Made by a program: the position numbers and the translations under genes
Shown here: piece by piece, positions 57,700-64,000 of the stretch
Layout of the letters: every line of letters starts with the position of its first letter
How positions within the stretch are numbered: the stretch's first letter is position 1
Notes under the pieces: model-generated
Told to the model about the DNA's origin: nothing
The model's database searches: none
Seen by the model: the letters and a program-made list of their open reading frames with translations, nothing else
Source of the DNA: Shinisaurus crocodilurus
Lineage: Eukaryota > Chordata > Lepidosauria > Squamata > Shinisauridae
Assembly (NCBI GenBank): GCA_021292165.1
Contig: CM037877.1
Span: forward strand, 34,050,197 to 34,114,196
Reading direction: 5' to 3'
DNA: 64,000 nt

Positions 57700-58400
57700 C
57701 ATCATGCTAGCAGAACAGACCACTAGCGCAACAGGAACTAGCGGTTCCTGAAACAACTTGAAAACAAGCAGCCACATTTGTTTCTGGAACAGGGCAGGTC
57801 AGCGGAGCTCCCAGAATCCTATACTGCTGCTATGCCTCTGCTAGTTCTGTTGCATTAGCGGAACGGACTGCTAGCACAACAGGAACTAGCGGTTCCTGAA
57901 ACAACTGGAAATGAGCAGCAACAATCCACTGACCTGCCCTGTTCCAGAAAGAACAGGTTGCTTACCTGTAACTGTGGTTCTTCGAGTGGTCATCTGTGCA
58001 TTCACACATGTGGGCTCTGCACCTGTGCTGAGAATCTTTGGGAACCTTCTAAAGCTGAGGAGTTTTAGGTGGGAACCCTTCCCCCACTGTCCTATTGTGC
58101 ATGCTCCTAGCAGGTTCCCACCTATTCCCTCAGTTCCTTGAGACCGCCTATTGTGGCCTCGGAATGGAGGGAATTCTTGGCACCATAATATCGATACAAA
58201 GGACCGACATCGGTACTGATGGTGAAAACCGCTTCAGATAGCCCCATCGAGATCGACAGTGACACCGAAGTGGGGACGGTGGGTGGGTTGTGTTCCTGTT
58301 GTGCTAGCTGTCTGTTCCGCTAGTGAAACACAACTAGCAGAAGCACAGCAGCAGTACAGGATACTGCCTGTAGCATTCAGCTCATCCCACTTCTCAAGAG
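57700..58400. repeat. Inverted-repeat element split by another repeat
   Basis: Words such as ACAGGAACTAGCGGTTCCTG (57737 and 57880) and CTGTTCCGCTAGTG (about 58310) recur in direct and inverted orientation. From about 57949 to 58283 an unrelated segment intervenes (GGTTGCTTACCTGTAACTGT, GGTTCTTCGAGTGGTCATCT), of a kind I recall from reptile repeats, perhaps LTR or DIRS-like. Boundaries are approximate. Confidence 0.5.
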
Positions 58401-58554
58401 TGGTGAGAGGTTCCACGGGCACAGCAGTTAGCCTGGTTTGGTTTCCTTCGGAAGGAGATCACTGGTGGCTTATTGGTGTTTCATAATATTTGAGTTTATT
58501 TACAGATATTTATAGATATGCAGGTTAAGCATAGATGGAGGCACAAGACTCCAA

Positions 58555-58925
58555 TAGCATACCCTCCAACATTTCACAGATGAAAATTGGGACACACATG
58601 TGAATTTGTAAGAGGTATGGTTAAGCAACATGAAGGTGTGATCAAGAGGGCGTGGCCAGGCAACATGAGGGCGTGGCCAAGGGTATGGCCAGGCAACCAA
58701 AGGGTATGGTCAAGTACAAAAGTTACTAGAGGAAACACACAAAATCTTATATATTATAATTATTACATTATTATATTATATATTATTTTATAATATTTTA
58801 TTAGTGGCTTTTGTATTTTTTTAAACCTTACTTAAACCCTTAATTGCTGATATATGGTGTTTTTCATGGGGGCAGGGGGGGGTCAGTGCTTGCAGGGCAA
58901 TCTCTTTTTGTTTTAAAATTGTCAG
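58555..58925 (+). repeat. Dispersed repeat, copy 2 (ACCCTCCAACATTTCACAGA family)
   Basis: Longer relative of 2390-2690, with repeated GGGCGTGGCCA and GGGTATGGCCAGGCAACCAA units (a short degenerate tandem array at 58645-58710). Confidence 0.75.
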
Positions 58926-59059
58926 GATTGGTCCTGCATTTTCAGGGCAGTTGGAGAAGGAGAAGAAGGAGATGCGGAGGAGGGGGAGCTTTTGGGTGGG
59001 GGAAAATACAAAAAGACACATTGGGGGTTTGAGCCCCTTCAACGTTTTGCTCCAACACC

Positions 59060-59995
59060 TCTACATCTACACTTCTATCTACAGCTCTGGTTTTTAAGCA
59101 CAAGGAGTAACTTTGAGAGGCTGAACAGCTTTGTTGTTGTTCGTTATTGTGGAAAGGCCCCAGTTTAAAGCACTATTTGTGTTCTATTCACACAATTTAT
59201 GTTGGGACTTGAAAAAGATGCTAGGAGAGGATATATTGTTGAGTATTATCCTTCCTATCTCATGTTAGAGAGATCAGCAGAGTAGAGTCCCTTTCCAGTT
59301 TAAAAGAAGCTTAGATCTGGCTAGTGTTAGCCAGTTAGCATTTGGTAATCCAGGATGCTTTAAGGCAGACTGGATTTCCCTGGTTTTGCCCCCTTTTCTC
59401 TCCCTCAAAACAATAATCAGAAACACAGTCTTGTAAAAGTTAAAAGTAACATTTACACACTCAGATTATGCAGTTTCATTCAGGCAGGCTTAAAAGCGTT
59501 TCTTACAGTTGGTTACAGTACATTTGGAAATACTTGGGGTCTGAACTTGTGGAGTTCAGACCAGCAACTCTGGTTACAGGCTGCTGTTAGAACAACGTGG
59601 AGGCAACTCTGTTTACTACCACATTCAGAGTCTCAGTAGGAAGGAAAAGAGCTGAGAGCTACGCCCACTTCCTGCTGATGCTCAGCTAAGCACACACTGA
59701 GTATCTTCTAGGGAATCCACCTTAGAAGATACTAGTGGCCTTAACCATTTCATCCAACTAACTGGTGAAACATGAGCCATTGGTTTTGACTGCACTTTTA
59801 AATATCTCACAATTTAGATTTAAAGAAACACTTAAACTGGAATAATCTTACAGAATTTAGCTAACGTGAAATAAGTTAAAACAAACAGTACAATCCTACG
59901 CACAGTTGCTCTGGAGTAAGTACCGTACAAATGTCTTCAACAGGTCTTACTTACCCTGGGGGCCTGGTCAGAGGCAGCAGGTAGAGTTCACGTGG
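59060..59995. other. Unassigned DNA near SNED1
   Basis: No exon recognised. A degraded palindromic-repeat copy lies near 59888-59955. Confidence 0.4.
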
Positions 59996-59997
59996 GG

Positions 59998-60090
59998 TAA
60001 GGTGACCATATGTACTGGTTTTACCAGTACAGTACTGGTTTTCTGGACATTGTCCTGGTTAGTCATGAGATGTAACCAGTACAGTTTAGG
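59998..60090 (+). repeat. Dispersed repeat (AAGGTGACCATATGTAC), copy 1
   Basis: Starts AAGGTGACCATATGTACTGG and has an internal ACTGGTTTTACCAGT hairpin. Shares its start and orientation with 60537-60660. The two bracket the promoter-like segment 60200-60530. Confidence 0.5.
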
Positions 60091-60199
60091 ACAAAATCAA
60101 AAATTATTAATTTATCAAAAGATTGAGTAAATCAAATCAATCCTTGATAAACCAGCCTAAATCAATTTTATTAATTTATCCTAGTTTTAGTTTTAGTTT

Positions 60200-60530
60200 A
60201 CACGACGGTTCTCGTCATTGGATCTCGGCAATACTCGGCATTCAGCACACGCACTCTCACTATATTGTGGCCGCGGCGACTCTTCGATAATACTCCCGCA
60301 CAGTACATACAGCCCGACCGTGGGAACTCGATGATGACGTCATCACACAGAGCCCTCCAAAATCGACCAATTCAGTGTTAGCTTCGGACTATAAAAGGCC
60401 CTCCGCAGCACAAGACAGGCACCAGTAATCTGGCATCTTCGGACCGTGATACTGGCCCTCAGAGCTCCACGCTCTCTCGGTTACTCGAGCTTTTCGCTCT
60501 GCCGTTGACAGCGCACCTCGCTGCTTCGCC
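60200..60530 (+). promoter_or_regulatory. CRE-CCAAT-TATA cluster, pol II promoter-like
   Basis: In CpG-rich DNA on the plus strand: perfect 14-bp palindromic CRE TGATGACGTCATCA (60332-60345), CCAAT (60367-60371) and TATAAAAG (60390-60397) in canonical order and spacing. A start site would be expected near 60420. It points towards SNED1 exon 1, antisense to that gene. It could be an LTR or other TE promoter, or a host antisense promoter. I recognise no coding sequence downstream. Confidence 0.5.
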
Positions 60531-60536
60531 AGGACT

Positions 60537-60660
60537 AGGTTGACCAAATGTACCGTTTAAAAAGGGACAGTCCCATTTTTTTCATATTTCCTGACTGTCC
60601 CTTCTTTTTAATATAAATGTCAGTTTTGTCCCATTTTTAGTAAACTATATATAGTTTTTA
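60537..60660 (+). repeat. Dispersed repeat (TAGGTTGACCAAATGTAC), copy 2
   Basis: Starts TAGGTTGACCAAATGTACCG with repeated GGGACAGTCCCA-type words. Lies between the promoter-like cluster and the SNED1 CpG-rich region. Confidence 0.5.
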
Positions 60661-60801
60661 ATTTTTTGTAAAAAAACTGAACGCGGCTTGTTTATTTCTC
60701 ATAAGACTCTCCGCATTAAGAAACCTCGGGGGGGTGGGGGGTGAGCCAAGCCCCATGCGGAGCTGCTCCCGCGCTCTCCTTAGCCCTTAGACAGGGCGAC
60801 T

Positions 60802-60813
60802 ACTGACGTAGTC
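60802..60813 (-). other. SNED1: Possible exon 1 splice donor inside a short inverted repeat
   Basis: On the minus strand the reading GACTAC|GTCAGTAGTC offers a donor-like TAC|GTCAGT with the intron starting at 60807. The 16 bases 60798-60813 are a perfect inverted repeat (GACTAC, 4-base loop, GTAGTC). The in-frame TAG overlaps its outer edge, so an exon ending at this donor would include the stop. The true exon boundary needs transcript data. Confidence 0.3.
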
Positions 60814-60815
60814 TA

Positions 60816-61022
60816 GAGCGCCGTGTGAGCCACGCCAAAGAAAGGGAACTTCACGGCGATGGGCCAGAGCCCGGAGCCGTTGTCGTCTTGCTGCGGGGTA
60901 GCCACATCCCCCTGCGCAAGCCTGAAGGGGTAGAAATCAGGCAGGGGCACAGCACCCTTCGCCCGCAGCCGGAGCCAGCTGCTGAGCGCCAGCAGCACCA
61001 TCCAGCCAGACAGGCCCTGCAT
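60816..61022 (-). CDS. SNED1: First coding exon of SNED1 (partial gene)
   Basis: SNED1 is a secreted extracellular-matrix glycoprotein of about 1400 residues: signal peptide, nidogen-like NIDO domain, then EGF, follistatin, sushi and FN3 modules. Here only the first 69 codons are present. Residues 1-23 form a signal peptide with hydrophobic core WMVLLALSSWL. The segment after it has the SNED1 landmarks DFYPF, GDxxTPxQDD, GSGL and FPFFG. The ATG at 61020-61022 is chosen because it puts the signal peptide at the N-terminus; the frame is open further upstream but only through GC-rich 5' DNA without family similarity. Odd: the frame ends in TAG (60813-60815) at the point where the family continues into the NIDO domain, just before a donor-like TAC|GTCAGT. 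It could be the genuine exon with a lineage-specific change, a sequence error, or a decayed copy. Tectorin-alpha and nidogen share the module but fit less well. Confidence 0.75.
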
Positions 61023-61560
61023 TTCTCTGGCGGGCGTCGAACCCTGGGCAAGTAGGCGAGACGGCAGAGCTGACACATGGGTGGGTGGCAAGAGGCAGCG
61101 TGGAGACAGGCCAGGCCGGGCAGCAGCGCGCCGGGTGGGAGCATGAAGACCCGAAGGGACACAGACCCCCTGCATGCTCTGCGGCAGGACCACAGCCGGG
61201 ATGCGAGACGGGGGTCTGCCAGTGGCAGCGACAGCGGAGGCAGCTGAGAGGAGACCCACATGCACACTGAGCCTCTCTGCATGGCGGCGAGGGAGGGGAC
61301 AGCGGCTCATTCACACAGGTCAGGGCATACATATTCATGCCCTGGTCAGCCAATTAGGACGGGACCTGAAGGAGGCGGGTTGTGGAGGTTAGAGGTGGAC
61401 TTAGGAGGATCAGCCTTTTCTTAAAGTGCTAAGAAGACTGGACGGGGAGAGCGAAGCCGTGCAGCTCGCACTAAGGAGGAGGCGCAGTGTGTGGCAGGCG
61501 GCCGGACAAGCAGGCGAGCTCAGGGCACATCGGACTGCAGGCAAAGCTAAGACACACTTG
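61023..61560 (-). promoter_or_regulatory. SNED1: CpG-rich 5' region and probable promoter of SNED1
   Basis: DNA upstream of the SNED1 ATG is markedly richer in G+C and CpG than the surrounding AT-rich, repeat-filled sequence (for example GCGCGCCGGGTGGGAG near 61126-61141). I see no TATA box placed for SNED1. This fits a CpG-island promoter with the 5' UTR inside it. The island continues into the exon and about 100 bp past it. Promoter activity is inferred from composition and position only. Confidence 0.55.
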
Positions 61561-61569
61561 TCACTAGCG

Positions 61570-61693
61570 CAGCCGTTCTCAACCTCTGGATGTGTCAGGA
61601 CTACAACTCCCAGCATCCCCAACCAGCCAGCTGGCTGGGGGTGCTGGGAGTTGTAGTCCCACATATCTGGAGGGCACTAGGTTGGAGAAGGCT
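61570..61693. mobile_element. Palindromic hAT MITE upstream of SNED1
   Basis: Fold-back element CAGCCGTTCTCAACC ... GGTTGGAGAAGGCT with the shared GGACTACAACTCCCAGCAT arm. It lies at the outer edge of the CpG-rich SNED1 region, on the upstream side of the gene. No clear duplication remains. Confidence 0.75.
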
Positions 61694-61807
61694 TTAGTAA
61701 GGAGTGAGTTAGCCCTATTGAAGCCAGTGGGAGTCACTTTCCAGTACAAACCCCTATCAGATCCCTCTGCAAGCCACTGAGTGCTCTTTCCTTCTGGATT
61801 AATATAC

Positions 61808-62114
61808 TGACTAGGTTCAGACAACATGATAACCACACTCAGGGTTGAGTATGGGTTGTCGTTGAACCGTGGGTTGTCGTTGAACCATGGGTTATCGTCT
61901 GAACCCAGCTGAGATAAGAAACCATGGTGAACAACCCACAGTTCACAGCCCAATAACAACCATGGGTTCTCTTCGTGGGTTGGTTGTGGTTAAGAACCCA
62001 TGGCTTGTTAGTGCAGGTGGGTTCAGACAACACAACCCACGTTTCAGCAACAACCCACACTCAACCCATACTCAACCCCTGAGTGTGGGTTATCATGTTG
62101 CCTGAACCCAGTCA
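61808..62114. mobile_element. Inverted-repeat element with CAACCCA arrays
   Basis: About 305 bp. Ends share a TIR of roughly 50 bp beginning TGACTRGGTTCAGRCAACAT and including AACCCACACTCAGGGGTTG. Inside both arms lie repeated ACAACCCA / TGGGTTGT words, about ten in all. No clear duplication, so the superfamily is not settled. Confidence 0.7.
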
Positions 62115-62517
62115 TTGCGGATAACCATCAGTCCCCACCATGGTCTTTAGGCCATTGTCCCCATGATCCACTCTGGCTGTGTGCAGGCCTAGCTGTGGGG
62201 TTACACAGAATGGCAAGGGAAAGGCGCTGTGTGTGTAGCCAGTGAAAACTTCCTCCTTATTAGTACAGTACTACTTAATGGTAGTTCAGTACTAAATTTT
62301 GAAGTGCAGGCACTCATCATTACAGCCCCAATGACCATACCCCGACAACCCATAATGCAGGCAGCTGTGTTGATCCATTATAGATAGATACCCCCAAAGA
62401 AAATCAGTCCATAGCATACTAGCTAATTTATTAGGATCAGCTGAAAAAAGTGCCAGAGCTCTGGGACCCAGTGTTCCCACTCCACTACACCAGGGCTTCT
62501 TTATCAGAGGGGAAGGG

Positions 62518-62668
62518 GCCATTGCTCAATGGCAGAGCACCCATCTTGCGTGCAAAAGGTCCTGGGTTTCATCCCTGGTATCTCCAGGTGAGACTGGGAA
62601 AGACTCCTGTGTAACCCCCTGGAGAGCCACTGCCAGTCAGTGTGTAGGCAACAATGAGCTAGATCAAG
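62518..62668 (+). mobile_element. tRNA-derived SINE, MIR-like, truncated
   Basis: Same family as 17428: CATTGCTCAATGGCAGAGCA head, B-box-like GGTTTCATCCC, then CTGGAGAGCCACTGCCAGTC. The 3' end is replaced by half of a hAT MITE (about 62672-62707). Confidence 0.8.
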
Positions 62669-62879
62669 CGTGGGGAACCTATGACCCTCCAGATCTTGTT
62701 GGACTACTGTGAAGGATTGAGGCCTACCCAGGCTTGAGTTAGGTTGAAGCCTGAAGGCCCAAATATCTCCTGATGGGAGGGGGCATTTGTGACTTCGGGG
62801 GTACCACAAGGGCAAGGGCCACCCCCTAACACTGCTATTTGTTGCTCGGTGCCCTTGGTGGGGGGGATTGTTTTTCCCT

Positions 62880-64000
62880 GTCTAGGGCCTGAAAATGTGC
62901 CTTGGAGGGGAGTCATGGGGCCAAGTGGGGGGTTCTGTGGGGGGCCCAATTAGTGTAATAACGGGTAGAGGGAGATATGGCATTGGGAGGAGGACTAGCC
63001 AGGTAAGGGGAACACAGCCGAGAAACTTAATGGTTGTCCCTTGTTCCGGCCCTCCTCACACCCACAGGTTTGGTGGTTGCCCTATCAGCCTGCCCTCGGG
63101 TCTCTGGATGCTGCTTCTAAATGCCAGATTGGTGCAAAATAAAACCTCCCTCATCCATGATTTAATAGTGGATGAGGCGGCCGATCTGGCATGCATTACC
63201 AAGACCTGGGTGGGAGAACAGGGAGGAGTTAGTCTCTCCCAGCTTTGCCCACCGGGGTACTTGGTGCAGCATCAGGGTAGAGCTGAGGGCCGGGCCGGGG
63301 GGGGGGGGTTGCTGTGGTCTATAGGAATTCTATCTCTTTCTCCAGGCTCCCTGTCCATCTGAGCACTGGTCTGGAGTGTTTGCACCTTTTGTTGGGCCAG
63401 TGGGACAGATTAGGGATTCTGCTGGTGTACTGCCCACCCCACTGCTCAACAGACTCCCTGACTGAGCTGACGGAGGTGGTCTCGCTGGCGATGCTGAGGC
63501 CCCCCAGGCTGTTGGTCCTGGGGGATGTTAACATCCATGCTGAGGGCACCTTGTCTGGTGTGGCTCAGGAATTCATGGACTCCATGACAACCATGGGACT
63601 GTCCCAACATGTCATCGGCCCAACACATGTAGCAGGGCACACTCGACCTGTTTTTTTCAGCCAAGCATGGAGATGGTGATCTGAAGGTGGGGGACTTTGA
63701 ATCAGTCCCCTTGCCATGGTCAGATCACTACCTGCTGAGATTTAAGCTAACGGCAGCTTTCCCGCTCTGCAAGGGTGGGGGACCTATTAAGATGGTCCGC
63801 CCCCGGAGGCTGATGGATCCGGATGGTTTCCAGAGGACCCTTGGGGGGTTTCTGGCTGATATAGCTGGCGGTCCTGTCGAATCCCTGGTTGATCTCTGGA
63901 ATAGACTAGAGAGATGACCCGGGCGGTTGACACGATCGCTCCTGAGTGCCCTCTCTGTAGTAGAGCTCGTACGGCTCCATGGTATACCCCAGAGCTGAGA
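62880..64000 (+). mobile_element. 5' part of an L2/CR1-type LINE ORF2 (endonuclease domain), runs off the window
   Basis: The frames together give an APE-type endonuclease of the exonuclease-endonuclease-phosphatase fold, which nicks target DNA for retrotransposition. In order: LNARLVQNKTSLIHDL, the DLACITKTW block (usually ETW), LLVYCPPHCSTDSL, the catalytic-type LVLGDVNIHAEG (usually GDFNxH), THVAGHTRPVFF, the WSDHYLLRF block (catalytic SDH), MVRPRRLMDPDGF, and MTRAVDTIAPE...APWYTPELR at the edge. The frame shifts at the G run 63298-63308 and again before 63687 and near 63915, so this copy is defective. The reverse transcriptase would lie beyond 64000. The 62880-63060 leader may be 5' UTR. 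Confidence 0.85.

Larger units (their letters stand above)
1..60807 (-). other. SNED1: Probable SNED1 intron 1 (inferred)
   Basis: If the exon at 60816-61022 is the working first exon, the minus-strand gene continues towards position 1. I looked for the next part of the NIDO domain (the YVNNNG region and beyond) on the minus strand and found none, so the whole stretch would be one first intron of at least 60 kb. It is filled with transposable elements and contains no other host exon I can support apart from the captured DHRS11 fragment. The alternative is intergenic DNA next to a decayed SNED1 copy. Confidence 0.4.

Noticed and set aside
60851..61353. Minus-strand frames of 138-143 codons overlapping SNED1 exon 1 in other frames
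   Set aside because: Shadows in GC-rich DNA. Only the frame ending at 60813 shows the signal peptide and the SNED1 motifs.

Overview
The window is nuclear DNA from a vertebrate, most likely a squamate reptile (lizard or snake). The evidence is five clear copies plus one diverged copy of a tRNA-derived SINE of the Sauria type, CR1/L2-type LINE 3' ends, the CAATCCTAT...ATAGGATTG palindromic repeat that I know from lizard DNA, and a very high load of short hAT-type inverted-repeat elements. Coding DNA is almost absent. No operon, CRISPR array, rRNA gene or functional tRNA gene is present.

Two pieces of host gene are recognisable. (1) At 60816-61022 on the minus strand is a 69-codon first coding exon matching SNED1 (sushi, nidogen and EGF-like domains 1): a signal peptide followed by the start of the nidogen-like module. 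It lies in CpG-rich DNA at 60720-61560 that should include the promoter. If this is the working locus, everything from 60807 down to 1 is SNED1 intron 1, because no later SNED1 exon was found. (2) At 28227-28358 on the plus strand is a decayed copy of DHRS11 exon 1 with its GC-rich upstream region, lying inside a 1836-bp hAT-type element (27907-29742). The element is bounded by TIRs with the core GGCGTAGCGTGGG and a perfect 8-bp target duplication, CATGGAGG. I read it as a 'Pack-type' hAT element that carries a captured vertebrate promoter, exon and splice donor. It is the most unusual object in the window.

Layout. 1-7000: mostly unassigned DNA with an almost perfectly palindromic hAT MITE (4673-4807). 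7107-7700: a hAT element with two subterminal arrays of GAGTC pentamers. 8000-12740: hairpin-rich and hAT elements, one of them split by a 5S-rRNA-derived SINE. 13500-26000: LINE 3' ends, Sauria SINEs, microsatellites and a hAT element with nested insertions (19131-20050). 27900-29750: the DHRS11-carrying element. 32560-48530: hAT elements with intact target duplications, two CR1-like LINE pieces and further SINEs, one split by a TA-flanked MITE. 48960-49850: a multi-hairpin element split by a GC-rich fold-back element. 52470-58930: pogo-like MITE, RTE-like repeat, 5S SINE and hAT MITE. 60000-61560: a CRE/CCAAT/TATA cluster on the plus strand, then the SNED1 exon and its CpG-rich flank. 62700-64000: the 5' part of a LINE ORF2 (endonuclease domain) running off the window edge.

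There is no pathway-level cooperation to describe. The biology is one probable long intron used as a landing site by several TE families, often nested, plus one case of gene-fragment capture. Family names for repeats are from memory of their consensus features and were not checked against a database.
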